From JACPNO01 sp963825405 (GTDB taxonomy: Bacteria > Acidobacteriota > Terriglobia > Bryobacterales > Bryobacteraceae): a DNA stretch of 64,000 nucleotides. Position 1 is the stretch's first letter; the number at the start of each line of letters is the position of its first letter. The notes beneath the pieces were generated by a model. It was not told the DNA's origin and did no database searches. It saw only the letters and a program-made list of their open reading frames with translations. Position numbers and translations under genes: made by a program. Positions 45,182-55,963 of this stretch are shown in pieces. Location of the stretch: assembly GCA_963825405.1 (NCBI GenBank), contig CAWGTB010000005.1:124001-188000 (forward strand), written 5' to 3'.

Positions 45182-46475
45182 TTAGCTCTCGCTTGGCTGT
45201 ATGAAATACAACGTGTATCCATTGGGATCGCGAATGCCGAATTCTCTCGCGCCGTAGAAGGCGTCGTTGATCTCTTCGACAAACTCGATTCCCTCGCGGG
45301 ACTTGAAGTGCCGGTAAAGATCGTCCACCTGATCCGTATAAAGCCACAAGGTCACATCGTGCGAACCCGATTTTCCATGCATGTTCAGCATGAGTTCGGC
45401 CTTACCGAACGACACCATGCCGAAGTTCACCAGGCCGTCTTCGCCGTACCGGGCGAGTTCTTTGAAGCCGATCGACACGTACCACGCGAGAGCCTGCGCA
45501 ACGTCCGGCACGGTGATCATCGGGACAATTTTCTTGACGGAGGCAATCATTTCGGCCATGCCGATGCGCGGCGGCTCAATCGGCTTGGGTGGCTTCGCCC
45601 CCGCAGCTTGCAGGCGGCTGACGGCTTCACGATCTCCGCGCGTCATCGCCACCGCCAGCGCCGTCTGGCCGTTGCTGTCCACAGCTTCGAGATCGGCGCC
45701 GAGCTCGATCAAAAGGTCCAGGATGTCGTAGCGCTTTTTGCTGATCGCGAAATGCAGCGGTGTCTGGCCTTGCTCGAAGCGCGACATGCGGCGGTCGAGC
45801 GCTTCCGGATTCTGCTCGACCAAAGTCTGGATCAGTCTGCAGATCTCCGACGGCGATCGCGGAGAAGATGTGATGGCGGGCGCCGCGTTCGAGCAGCAGC
45901 GCCACTACGTCCTGGTTGCCGCCTGCCCAGCCAATTAGATCCAGCTCGTGCACGTCGCCCATGCCGTGCACGTCGCCGCCGGCATCGAGCAGTGCGCGCA
46001 CCGTCTCGATGTGCCCGTGAGCGGCGGCCCAGTGCAACGCGCTGGTGTTGTCGCCTGCCTCGCGTGCGTTCGGATCGGCGCCATGCTCGAGCAGCAGGCG
46101 CACCGCATCGACGTGTCCGCTGCGCGCCGCCGCGTGCAAACCCGTCCAGCCGTCGTGGTGCGCATCGGGCTTACTTGCGCGGACCAGGCTTGGGTCGTGC
46201 GCGAGCAAGGCGCGCAGCGTCTCGACATCGCCCTTGGCGCAGGCATCGAAGAAAACAGCGGCGTTTCTGGTTTGCCGCTGCTCGATTTCGGCCTTGAGCG
46301 CACGCCAACTGGAGAAGCCGTGATCGCGCGCTACCGCCAGCAGAGCCGCTGCCAGTTTGGCGTGCGGGTCAGTCTGGCGAAGTTCCTGCAAGCGCTCCTT
46401 GGCGAGCTTTTTCAGATACTCGAGCGAAGGATGCTCGGGGAGTGGTGAGTTGTGACATAGACGCCTTCCTTCCAT
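45182..46475 (-). CDS. Ankyrin-repeat protein fused to a VOC/glyoxalase-like domain, one frameshift
   Basis: The N-terminus LPEHPSLEYLKKLAKERLQEL is followed by a short helical region and about five ankyrin repeats (DGWTGLHAAARSGHVDAVRLLLEHGADPN and others). A frame change near 45840 connects to GQTPLHFAISKKRYDILDLLIELGADLE. From about 45560 a VOC domain follows (VPMITVPDVAQALAWYVSIGFKELARYG, DPNGYTLYFIQPSES). VOC proteins include glyoxalases, dioxygenases and antibiotic-binding proteins. GGAAGG before a second ATG near 46458 suggests the true start may be there with another small indel. Confidence 0.75.
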
Positions 46476-46609
46476 TTTTGTCGCCCGGTGTCCGCGGCTC
46501 GGGCTGGAAGTCAGGGTCTCTGACTAACAAAGAATTTCACAGGTGGGTTCGACCCTTTACGCGGACCGTAGGCCGCCCTTTCGGCCTTGCAGGAAATTAT
46601 ACTGCAACA

Positions 46610-47374
46610 ATGCTCCTTTGCCCCGTCCGCGACTGCCACATGGCGCTGACACGCGACGGGCTGCGCCTGGTGTGCCCGCGCGCCCATTCGTTTGACCGCG
46701 CGCGCAGCGGCTATATCAACCTGCTGCAGCCGCAGGATCGGCGATCCAAGAAGCCTGGCGATACAGCGGCTGCGATCGCGGCGCGGCGGCGTTTGCATGA
46801 GCTCGGCGTAAGTGAACCAGTGGTCCAGGCGATCGCGGATATGACGGCCGCGTCGGGTAATGACGCCGTTCTGGATGCCGGCTGCGGGGATGGATTCTAC
46901 CTCGGCACGCTCGCTAGCCTGACCGCCTGCGAAGCGCATGGCGTCGACATCTCGGTTCCAGCCATTCAAGCCGCGGCGCGGCGATATCCGCAATGCGAAT
47001 GGATTGTGGCCAACGCCGATCGCTTCGTGCCGTACTCAGACGGCTCGTTCTCGATTGTCTTGTCGATCACCGCGCGCATGAATTCGAGCGAATTTCGCCG
47101 AGTGCTGGGGCCCGGCGGACGCCTTCTCGTCGCCCTTCCCGCGCCCGACGATCTGATTGAGTTGCGCGGCTCGGGCCGCGATCGCACGGCACGGGCTATC
47201 GAGACCTTCGGCTACGACTTCAAACTTGCCGACCAGCGCCGCGTGACCACCAGGGCCGACCTCGACGACGCCGCGGTTCACGACGTTTTGTTGTCGATCT
47301 ACCGTCCAATGCGATCGAAGCCGGTCGAAGCAATGCGCGTGACATTCAGTTTGGATTTGCTGCTGTTTCGTTAA
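46610..47374 (+). CDS. rlmA: 23S rRNA (guanine-N1) methyltransferase RlmA-type
   Basis: 254 residues from ATG 46610. N-terminal zinc finger LCPVRDCHMAL with VCPRAHSFD, then the SAM-binding core DAVLDAGCGDGFYLGTLAS, IVANADRFVPYSDGSFSIVLS and RVLGPGGRLLVALPAPDDLIELR. RlmA methylates G745 or G748 in helix 35 of 23S rRNA. TATACT at 46598-46603 lies only seven bases before the ATG, so the message may be nearly leaderless. The stop overlaps the convergent ankyrin gene. Confidence 0.88.
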   Translation: MLLCPVRDCHMALTRDGLRLVCPRAHSFDRARSGYINLLQPQDRRSKKPGDTAAAIAARRRLHELGVSEPVVQAIADMTAASGNDAVLDAGCGDGFYLGTLASLTACEAHGVDISVPAIQAAARRYPQCEWIVANADRFVPYSDGSFSIVLSITARMNSSEFRRVLGPGGRLLVALPAPDDLIELRGSGRDRTARAIETFGYDFKLADQRRVTTRADLDDAAVHDVLLSIYRPMRSKPVEAMRVTFSLDLLLFR

Positions 47375-48045
47375 AGCCGAGGCTTGCCGAGCAAATTGGC
47401 TGCCATGCCACCGCCATAATCCGGGCGAATGCGGAAATTTCCGTAGCAAAGTTTTCTGAGAATCGAGACTGGGCGCAGATGCCAACTAGCCCATGTGAGC
47501 GGAGAATCGCCATGCATGTCCTTGGCATCGATCACCGCGCCTGCGTCCAGCAGCAGTTGGATCGTCTCCTCATTGCCGAACGCGGCGGCGCGGTGCAGCG
47601 GAGTCTCGCCTTTGGTGCGGACGTCGCGCATGAAGCCGCCGGTTTCAACGCCAGGCTTGGTGACACAATTCGGATTCGCGCCGTGGGCAAGAAGCACGCG
47701 CAACACTAAATCGCGCGCCAGGCGGTCGGTGGTGCACAGCGCGGCGTGCAGCGGCGTTTCTCCAGTATCCGGCAGCGGGCGATTCACATCCGCGCCCAGC
47801 TCGATCAGAAACTTGCAGAGCCGCCAGTGCCCGTGGAAGCAGGCGCCATTGAGATCGAGATTGTCGCCCAGTAGATCGAGCGAAGCACCATTCGCGATCA
47901 GGTATTTCATCGCGCTCACATCGCCGTAATACGCGCACCATTGGAGGAGAGACACGCCGTGCGGATCGGCCGCGTTGGCGGAAACGCCTTCCGCGAGGTA
48001 TTCAAATACCAGATCGGTGCGGCCGTCTGCGATTTGATCGAACAT
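47371..48045 (-). CDS. Ankyrin-repeat protein
   Basis: 224 residues, about five ankyrin repeats and no signal peptide (HGVSLLQWCAYYGDVSAMKYLIANGASLD; GETPLHAALCT; GETPLHRAAAFGNEETIQLLLDAGAVID). A binding scaffold with unknown partner. It starts two bases after the stop of the FAD oxidoreductase gene and so belongs to that operon. Confidence 0.85.
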   Translation of the reverse strand: MFDQIADGRTDLVFEYLAEGVSANAADPHGVSLLQWCAYYGDVSAMKYLIANGASLDLLGDNLDLNGACFHGHWRLCKFLIELGADVNRPLPDTGETPLHAALCTTDRLARDLVLRVLLAHGANPNCVTKPGVETGGFMRDVRTKGETPLHRAAAFGNEETIQLLLDAGAVIDAKDMHGDSPLTWASWHLRPVSILRKLCYGNFRIRPDYGGGMAANLLGKPRL

Positions 48046-48047
48046 GT

Positions 48048-49294
48048 TTACGCCTTGAACCGGTCCAACCGGTACGGAGTGTTATCCCAGGTCGACCGCC
48101 CCTTGGTAATCAATTCGGCGACAATGCGCCCGAGGCCCGGTCCGTGAGTGACACCGGCCTCCTGGCATCCGGTGATCACGTAGAGCCCGGCATGCCGCGG
48201 CACGGCGTCGGCGATGAAATGATAATCGCTGGTATAGGTCGGCACGCCGCCGGTGATTTGATCCACCTCGCCATGCTTGAGCAGCGGCATCACCGGCTCG
48301 AGCTTGCGAATGAATTCCCGCGAGCGATGCGCCTGTACTTGCGGGATGCGATCCACGGTCGGCGGGTTGGAAGGATCGACGACGCGGTCCGGGGGAGCGG
48401 GCGTGGGATCGCCGCCGCCAATCAGCATGCCGCCGCGTTCTTCGCGAATATAAACATTCTCGGCATCCGAAAAAATCAGCATCGGCATGTTAGCGGGCAC
48501 GCCGGCGATGGGCCGCGTGGTGTAGCGGGTCTCGGCTTCGGCGGTGGTGGGGCAGTGCGCGCCGGCTTTCTCGAGTAGCGGGCGCGACCAAGCGCCGGCA
48601 GTCACCACAACGGAAGCCGCGCGATACTCCGTGAATCGGTTTTGACACCGACGACTTTTTCGCCTTCCATGACGAAGCCGCGCACTGCCGCATTGAACTG
48701 AAAGCGGACGCCGCGTTTAGCCAGCACTCGCGCCATGCACGGAATCGCGTCAGCGGCGCGAATGCGTATCGAATCGGGGTCGAACGCAATGCCCGCCGTC
48801 GCTTTGAAGTTGATGAACGGCAGCACGTCGCCGGCGCGACGCGAGTTCAACACTTCAAGCTTGGTTCCGAGCTTGCGCGCGGTTTCAATGCGCGGTTGCA
48901 GCTTCTGCCAGGCCGTGGGATCGAGATAGATGTATGCCAAGCCGACCTTGCCAAATCCGATATCCTCGCCGCATTCCTTCGCCAGTTTGGTATAAAAATC
49001 GATCGCGTACTGCTGCATGCGCCATTCGAGTTCCCCCCACTCGGGGATGTGGATGGCGGACCAGTTGGCGACGAATCCCGCGGCGCCTTTGGACGCTTGG
49101 CTGGCGGGCGCGGGTCCGGCTTCGAGCACGGTGACGCTGCGTCCGGCCTGCTGCAAGTGCCAAGCGGTATTGCAGCCGCTGGCTCCGGCGCCCACCACCA
49201 GTACATCGGCTTGTTGCACTGCGCCGCGAGCAGCGGTCAAAGCTACGGTAGACGCGCCGAGTTGCACGAAACGGCGGCGCGGGATCAAAGCCAT
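48048..49294 (-). CDS. Tat-exported FAD-dependent (DAO-type) oxidoreductase, one frameshift
   Basis: About 414 residues when joined. MALIPRRRFVQLGASTVALTAA looks like a Tat signal, followed by DVLVVGAGASGCNTAWHLQQAGRSVTVLE (FAD dinucleotide fold). The frame changes near 48630; the second half reads VVTAGAWSRPLLEKAG, ENVYIREERGGMLIGGG, GLYVITGCQEAGVTHGPGLGRIVAEL, as in sarcosine and glycine oxidases. It oxidises an amine or amino acid; substrate unknown. The ankyrin gene follows after two bases. Confidence 0.8.
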
Positions 49295-49309
49295 GCAGAC
49301 AGGATATAT

Positions 49310-51536
49310 CTAACGGAGCGACGCGATTCTGGTGGTGTCTCCGCCGGCGAGTACGCGCAGGGAAACGGGCTGCGATGCCTGACGCTGCGGGATCGGAGAA
49401 TTGGTTTCCACGGTGGCGATTGCGTAGATGCTCTGCTCAATCGGCTGCGCGCTGGGATCGGCCTGAATCTCGATGACGCGCGACGTCTCGGCCTCATTGA
49501 TGAGGATGCCGTTCAACCCGATATCCTTCACCGTGACACCCGGCGGCAGGTTGGCGATGGTGAGTGGAACGCGCGCTTTGAATCCCAGCTCGCGGCGAAT
49601 ACGGAGGGTGGCTTGCACGGTGGCGCCGGGCTTGAGAGCCAGCGCGGCTGGCTCGACGGTCACCGTGAGATCGGGCGGCGTCGCCAAGGAGACCAGGCTC
49701 AGCGGTGTGAGATCCACGTCGGCAGCAATGTTGCCGGCCATGGCTTCGCGAGGCTCGGCAAACAGACTGAGCGGGCCGGAGGTGCCGACTACGCGAAATG
49801 CCCGGGGCTCGCCGGGTTCGCCTGTCGCTTCGAGTGTCAACGGTCGTCGTGATCTGGCCCGGCGCGATGCGGCCCGTCGTCGCGCGCAGTCCGCGCGGCA
49901 GGCCGGCCAGCGCGACATCTATCGTGCCATCGAAGCCATCCACGCGTTGCGCAACTATGGTGATGGGCACGCACCCGCCGCGAGGCACGTTTGGATTAGC
50001 CGGGCTGAATGCCAGGGCAAAACTCGGCGCCTGTTCGCGGATCGTCAGGCGATAGCTGTAGTCGGGGCCATGCTCGCCGCGCGCGTCGCGAATGCGCACC
50101 CAATAGTCGCCTTCGGCGGGAGCGATGAAGTCGATGCGCGAGTCCTTGCCGTATTCGGGGCCGCCATCATCGTTGGCGTAATAAACCGGAAACAGCGGCA
50201 GGCCGCGCGGCTGCGGGGTCACGCCGGCGGGGAACAGATCCACGCGATAAACCTTTTCGTTCGGGCCGTGCTGCATTGGCGTGGTGTTCATAAAGCCCAC
50301 GCGCGCGCCGCCCGAATTGGCGAACGCCAGGCTGGGATTCTGCCCTTCCGGGACCGCAGCCACTCGCAGCAACTCGTTGCCCACCCACACATAATCGTTG
50401 GCGCGAATTCCGCCGGTCGAGGCTACTGTCGCCGACGCGCCACGCGCCGCCATGCTGCTGCCCAACTCGGTCACGCTGGTCGCGCGGGCCGTGCCGGCGA
50501 TGACTGGCCGCCGGTCGTAGTCCAGCACTTCGATCATCGAATCGAGCGGCGAGCCGGTGCGGCTGGCCTGGGTGTCGATCACCAGCTTTTGACCTTTGTG
50601 CGCGGAGAAATGCAAAAGATCGCCATCGGCTTCCAGCACCGCGCCTTTCACGCTCACCAGAATCGGCAGGCGGCCGCCCGGAGGACTCGCGGGCAGCAGG
50701 CCGGTCACGGAGGCATCGGCGGCGCCATATCCCTGCGCGGGGCGGGCAAGCTGCGCCTGCGGACCAAATGCCGCCGTCGTGCCAACATACGCATTCAGCC
50801 GGTAGAAATATTCTGGACCGCCGGCGCCGTTTAGATCGCGAACCTCAATGGCGTACTTGCCATCGGCTGGAATGGTGGTCAGCAGGGCGGCATCGGCGCG
50901 GCTGAAATCGCTGCTCCGCGCAATGACGCGGCCATCTGAATCCAACAGGCGGAGAACGCTCTCAAGCTTGGAATCCAGGCCGCGCGCCACAATTTCAAAC
51001 ACCATCGGCTGGCCGCCTTTGGCTTCGAACTGGTAGCGATTCACGCCGTCCGCGGATTCAATGCGTCCCGTAACGGCAGCGGGAATTCCGATCTGCTGAT
51101 GGCTTCCGGCAGTGACCGGCAGTTCGACGACGTCAAAGCCGCCCAGGTTCGATGTTCCCAGCGGCGTGAGCAGGCGGAACAGCCGGCGTCCCGAGGGCGC
51201 ATCCGCGGTCACGCGCACTTTGACCTTCACGCGGTTTTCCGTGGATGGATCTTCGATGGGCGCTTCGACTGATCCCCGGCCTGAAGGTTTCATGCCGCGC
51301 GAAAGCTCAGTGACCGATTCGATCTTTCCTTCCACGCCCGGGCCCACAAACAGAATGCGGCTGGCGCCTCCCAGGTTGCGGCCCTCCACCACGAGGTCGA
51401 ACGACGCGCCTGGGTTGACGGCGGGCGGCCAGGCAAGCTTCACTGTCGGCGGCATGGTCTGTGCCACGGCGTAGCCAAGCCAAAGGGACAGGGCTAGTGG
51501 TTGAACAAGAATTCTTTGCCGGAGAGCAGAGACCAT
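49310..51536 (-). CDS. Large secreted pre-peptidase C-terminal (PPC)-type beta protein, one frameshift
   Basis: About 740 residues. Hydrophobic export signal (LVQPLALSLWLGYAVAQ), then repeated beta-sandwiches of the PPC kind (DGVNRYQFEAKGGQPMVFEIVARGLDSKLESVLRLLDSDGRVI; PAEGDYWVRIRDARGEHGPDYSYRL). The frame changes near 49850, continuing TLEATGEPGEPRAFRVVG to the C-terminus. Companion of the DUF1549/DUF1553 gene in many Planctomycetes and Acidobacteria. It overlaps that gene by 43 bases. Confidence 0.75.
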
Positions 51537-53649
51537 AGAATATCCTCCAGAGCTTCCCGTTTACGATTATCCGCCGAGGCAGCGCCGGAGTCCAATACCG
51601 CCAGCAGGGCCTGCTTTTCACGCTGAGTCGGAAGGCGGGACAGCGCGGAAAGATACATGCGCTCCAGGGCCTCATCGGCGGGCACAACAGATGTCACCAG
51701 CGAATCGACCGTCCCGCCCGGCGCAGCAACTTTTTGGTTCAGGGTGGAGCCATTAAGCACGTGCAGGGCCTGCGTGATCGAGGGCTCCTGTCGCCGCTCA
51801 CATTCGCAGGTGATCTCGCGCTTCGGGCGCCCGAAAATGTCCAGAAATTCCGACGCCACCTTAGTGTCCGGCAATTCGAGGGCGCGGGTTCCGGCGGGCA
51901 CGCCGAGAAAATGCTCGGGGCTGCCGGTCACTGTCGACATCGCGTCCAGGATCACTTCCGCTGGCAGACGCTTCAGGATGTAATGCGAATAGAAGGCCTC
52001 GTCTTTTTCGTTTTCCGGAAGTGTGCGCGAGGAACGCTGGTACGCAGCGGAACTCATGATCGTCCCCGCAAGATGGCGGAGGCTGAAATTATGCTGCACG
52101 AAATCGGCGGTAAGCGACGCCAGCAGTTCCTCGTTCGACGCCGGATTGGTAGCTCGCAGATCGTCGACGGGCTCGATCAATCCCCTGCCCATGAAGTTGG
52201 CCCATACGCGGTTCACGAAAGAGCGGGCAAAGTACGGATTGTCGGCGGACACGATCCAGTCCGCCAGAGCCCGCCGCCGGTCGGCCGAAGCTTCAGGATC
52301 GAGGGCGTTGCCATCGAGCGGCCGCGGAGCAACGGGGCGGCCCAGGCGCGGATGATCGATCTCGCCCCTCGCAGCGGGTATCACGCTGAGATCTCCGGGC
52401 TGAGCGCCGTCTTTGTAACTTACCCGCGGGAAGAAGCTGGCCACGCCGTAATAGTCGGTCTGCGTCCATTTTTCGAAGGGATGATTGTGGCAGCGCGCGC
52501 ACATGATACGCATGCCCATGAAAGCCTGCAGCGTGGTTTCGGTGAGCTCTTCCGGAGTGCGGTGCAGGCGGTAATAATTGACCGGGCCGTTTTCGAAACT
52601 ATCACCGGACGCGGTGAGGATTTCGCGCACCATCTGGTTCCAGGGCTTGTCGGACGCGACACCGTCGCGCAGCCATTTGTCGAAGGCCAACATGCCGCGC
52701 AGACTCAGAGTGTCGCGATTGACGCTCAAAAGGTCGGCCCATTTGTAGGTCCAGTAGTCGGTGAATTCAGAGCGGCGGAGCAGGCTCTCGATCACCACAG
52801 CGCGCTTGCCGGCGCTCCGATCTGCCAGGAAGACGCGCGTCTCTGTCACAGTCGGGAGAATTCCCGCGGCGTCGAGATAGGCTCGACGTAAAAACTCGCC
52901 GTCCGTGGATTCCTGCGAAGGCGGGATACGCAATTCGGCCAGCTTTTTCAGGATGGCGTCGTCGATAAAATTGCGGCGCGGGGCTTTTTCGAAAAAACGG
53001 CGGGGTCAATCCGATTGGCGGCCGGCACCGTGACGCGCGTCACCGCCACTTTGCCGAGAAACGCAGCCGTGATGGCGGCTTCGCCCGCCCCGCGCACCTC
53101 GACGCCGCCCTTTTCATCCACCGCCGCCACGGTTTCGTTTACGGTAGCGAAGCGTGCCCAGCGCGTGACGTCGGCGCTTGAGCCGTCGGAAAAATGCGCG
53201 GTGACGACGAGAGGCGCGCGCGTCCCCGGCGCGGAGCTCACCTGCCTCGGCTGGATTTCAATTTCCTGAATAACGGGATCCGATGCCGCAGGAGCCGGTG
53301 CGCCCGCCGCGATCCAATCGGCGATCACTTGATATTCCGGTGAGCCAGGCGGCAACCGCAATCCACCGCCGTGGGGCAGTCCCATGGAAGGCTTCAGCAG
53401 GATCAGGCTGCGCGCCGGTTCCGTCATCACCACCCGCCTGCCGCCTCCCTGGCGTGTGATGGCGATGTAATCGGCGTCGATGTCGTAGCCGCGCAAGGTC
53501 AGGTGAAAGCCATTCTTGCCGGCCGCCGCGCCGTGGCACGCGCCTGAGTTGCAGCCGACCTTGGTGAGCACCGGAATCACTTGATTGCGGAAACTGGGCG
53601 TGGCGCCAAACGCCGTCGCCGCGGCAAGAAATAGCAGCCAACGCCGCAT
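51494..53649 (-). CDS. Secreted DUF1549/DUF1553 protein with cytochrome-like motifs, one frameshift
   Basis: A signal peptide (MRRWLLFLAAATAFG) precedes a PSC1-like haem-type motif KVGCNSGACHGAAAGKNG and a Big2-like domain. The frame changes near 52985, between DPAVFSKKP and NFIDDAILKKLAELRIPPS. DUF1549 follows (EFLRRAYLDAAGILPT) with a CxxCH in CARCHNHPFEKWTQTDYYGVASFF, then DUF1553 (DNPYFARSFVNRVWANFMGRGLIEPVDD). Function of these paired domains is not established; they co-occur with DUF1501. Starts inside the DUF1501 stop (TGATG). Confidence 0.82.
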
Positions 53650-55022
53650 CAGAAGAGCTCCAGCACGGGCTCGACGCCGTTATCGACCAGCCGCGTCGGG
53701 CGCCCCTGCAATCCAGGCAACTCGGTGTCGAGCGGAACGCCCAGCGCGTGATAGACCGTGGCTACCACTTCGGCGGGCGTCGTCGGTCGATCCTTAGGCT
53801 GCGCGCCGATTTCGTCGGAAGATCCGATCACGCGTCCGCCTTTGACGCCTCCGCCCGCCATCAGGATCGACCAAACGCCCGGCCAGTGATCGCGGCCGCC
53901 GGCGGGATTGATTTTGGGCGTGCGCCCGAATTCGCCCATCGCAAGGACCAGCGTATCTTCCAGCAGACCGCGCGCCTGCAGATCGTCAAGCAAGCTGGAG
54001 TAGGCACGATCGAACATCGGTCCAACCAGATCGCGATAGCCGCTGATCGGGCTGAAGGGCTTCGAGCCGTGGCTGTCCCAGGTGATTTCGTTGAACACCG
54101 TGTCGAACATGTTGACCGTCACGAAACGCACGCCGCCCTCCACCAAGCGGCGCGCCAGCAGGCAACTCTGGCCGAAGCGATTCTTGCCATAGCGCTCACG
54201 CATCGCCGCCGGCTCATCGGCCAGGCTGAAGGCCTTGCGCGCCGGCGCCGACGACATCAGCGTGTACGCCTGCTGGAAACTGGCATCGAGCAGCCGGGCG
54301 TCTTGGGAGGAATCGTAGTAGCGCACCACTTCGTCCATCATGGTGTGCAGGGAGCGGCGGCGCTCCACTCGGGCCGCAGCCAGATAGCCGGGCGGCAGCA
54401 TGTCCGGTACTTCGAAATGGTCCGCTGAAGGATCGGCGTTGAGAACGAACGGATCGTAAACCTTGCTCAGAAATCCCGCACTGCCGCCATGCGGCACGGC
54501 CACGCCGGTGTTGCCGATCGCCGTGGGCAGCATGACATACGGCGGCACTTCGCCCTTCGGACCGAGCAGCTTCGCATACACGCTGCCCATGTGCGGATAT
54601 TCGACGCCGCCTTGAAACAGGCGCCCGGTCTGCATCATCTGGTGGCCGGTTTCGTGGATCGCCGAAGCGGTATGATAGACCGATCGCACCACGGAAAACT
54701 TGTCGGACTGCTGCGCGCTGAGCGGCAGTATCTCCGTAAAGAGCAAGCCGTCGGTCTTGGTCTTAATTGCCTGGAACGGGCCGCGGATTTCGGCAGGCGC
54801 CTGCGGCTTGGGGTCGAAAGTGTCGTGCTGCGACGGACCGCCTACCAGAAATAACAGGATGCAGCTCTTGGCTTTACCGCCGGTGACCGCGCCGCGCGCT
54901 TCGAGGCGCAGCAAATCGGCGAGGGTCAGTCCCAGAAAAGAGAGCGCACCAGCATGCAGAAAGTCGCGGCGGCGAAAACCGTCGCAGAAATGCACGGCTC
55001 TGGGCGCATCCCACCGGATCAT
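53649..55022 (-). CDS. DUF1501 (sulfatase-like) secreted protein
   Basis: 457 residues. An RRRDFLHAGALSFLG signal of Tat type lies about 18 residues in. The DUF1501 core is related to the alkaline phosphatase/sulfatase fold: LFLVGGPSQHDTFDPKP, SIHETGH-like ASAIHETGHQMMQTGRLF, WDSHG, and VLAMGEFGRTPKINPAGGRDHWPG. Normally found with DUF1549/DUF1553 proteins, as here. Substrate unknown. Its start is 29 bases from the divergent GT2 gene. Confidence 0.88.
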   Translation of the reverse strand: MIRWDAPRAVHFCDGFRRRDFLHAGALSFLGLTLADLLRLEARGAVTGGKAKSCILLFLVGGPSQHDTFDPKPQAPAEIRGPFQAIKTKTDGLLFTEILPLSAQQSDKFSVVRSVYHTASAIHETGHQMMQTGRLFQGGVEYPHMGSVYAKLLGPKGEVPPYVMLPTAIGNTGVAVPHGGSAGFLSKVYDPFVLNADPSADHFEVPDMLPPGYLAAARVERRRSLHTMMDEVVRYYDSSQDARLLDASFQQAYTLMSSAPARKAFSLADEPAAMRERYGKNRFGQSCLLARRLVEGGVRFVTVNMFDTVFNEITWDSHGSKPFSPISGYRDLVGPMFDRAYSSLLDDLQARGLLEDTLVLAMGEFGRTPKINPAGGRDHWPGVWSILMAGGGVKGGRVIGSSDEIGAQPKDRPTTPAEVVATVYHALGVPLDTELPGLQGRPTRLVDNGVEPVLELF

Positions 55023-55051
55023 TGCTCGTCATTATACCGTGCGGAGGCCGA

Positions 55052-55963
55052 TTGACTGGGTATACGATCAAATCACCAGTGATTGAGAACCCGTTAGTAA
55101 GTGTCGTCACGCCGACCTACAACATGGCGTCTTTTCTCGAAGAGACGATACAAAGCGTGCTCAGCCAGGATTACCCGAACATTGAGTACATCGTGATCGA
55201 TGGCGGCTCGACCGATGGCTCTGTCGACATCCTGCGCAAGTACGAGGGCCGTCTGCGCTGGCATTCCGCTCCCGACCGCGGGCAAACCGACGCCATCAAC
55301 AAAGGCTTCCTGGAATCGCACGGACAAATCTTCGCGTTCCTCTGCGCCGATGACACTTACCTGCCGGGCGCTGTAAGCACGGCCGTAAAGCACATGCTGG
55401 CCAACCCGGAGCACGCCGGCATCTATGGTGAAGGTTATCTAACGGCACAGGATGGGCACATAATTTGCCCGTATCCAACCAAGCCTTTCGATGCCGAGCT
55501 CCTGAAAACGCAATGCTTCATCTGCCAGCCCGCGGCTTTTCTCTGGCGCGAACCTTTCGCCGAAGCCGGCATGATGGATGTCGAACTGCAAAATGCCCTG
55601 GACTACGATTTGTGGATTCGCCTTGCCCGGCGTAACACCCTGCTCAAAGTAGATGAATACCTGGCAACATCCCGCATGCACGCCGGCGCAAAAACCTTGG
55701 GGCAGCGCAGCGCCGTTTACAAAGCCGGCATCAAGGTCATTAAGAAGCACTATGGTTATGTGCCTTTTCCGCTGGTTTATGGCTATTGCTGCTCTCTCCT
55801 GGATAAACGGGACGGATTCTTTGAACAGGTTCCGCCGTCGCCGTCGAAGTATCTGCTGAGCCTGGTATGCGGATCCTATGAGAATGCGAAGCAGATGCCG
55901 CGCTATTGGAAGGAATGGCTGGAAGCGGGCTGGAACAAGCTGTTTGGTTTCAAGGCGCGGTAG
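55052..55963 (+). CDS. Glycosyltransferase family 2
   Basis: 303 residues from TTG 55052, chosen for GGAGG at 55043-55047; GTG 55079 is the alternative. GT-A fold: LVSVVTPTYNMASFLEETIQSVLSQDYPNIEYIVIDGGSTDGS, then the DxD-like CADDTYLPG and ALDYDLWIRLARR. Adds a sugar from a nucleotide donor, probably to a cell-surface glycan given the neighbouring FkbM, epimerase and dehydrogenase genes. Its last 14 bases overlap the convergent gene. Confidence 0.85.
   Translation: MTGYTIKSPVIENPLVSVVTPTYNMASFLEETIQSVLSQDYPNIEYIVIDGGSTDGSVDILRKYEGRLRWHSAPDRGQTDAINKGFLESHGQIFAFLCADDTYLPGAVSTAVKHMLANPEHAGIYGEGYLTAQDGHIICPYPTKPFDAELLKTQCFICQPAAFLWREPFAEAGMMDVELQNALDYDLWIRLARRNTLLKVDEYLATSRMHAGAKTLGQRSAVYKAGIKVIKKHYGYVPFPLVYGYCCSLLDKRDGFFEQVPPSPSKYLLSLVCGSYENAKQMPRYWKEWLEAGWNKLFGFKAR

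Noticed and set aside
49473..50834. 453-codon plus-strand frame
   Set aside because: Antisense to the PPC-type protein gene; no start site or recognisable domain.
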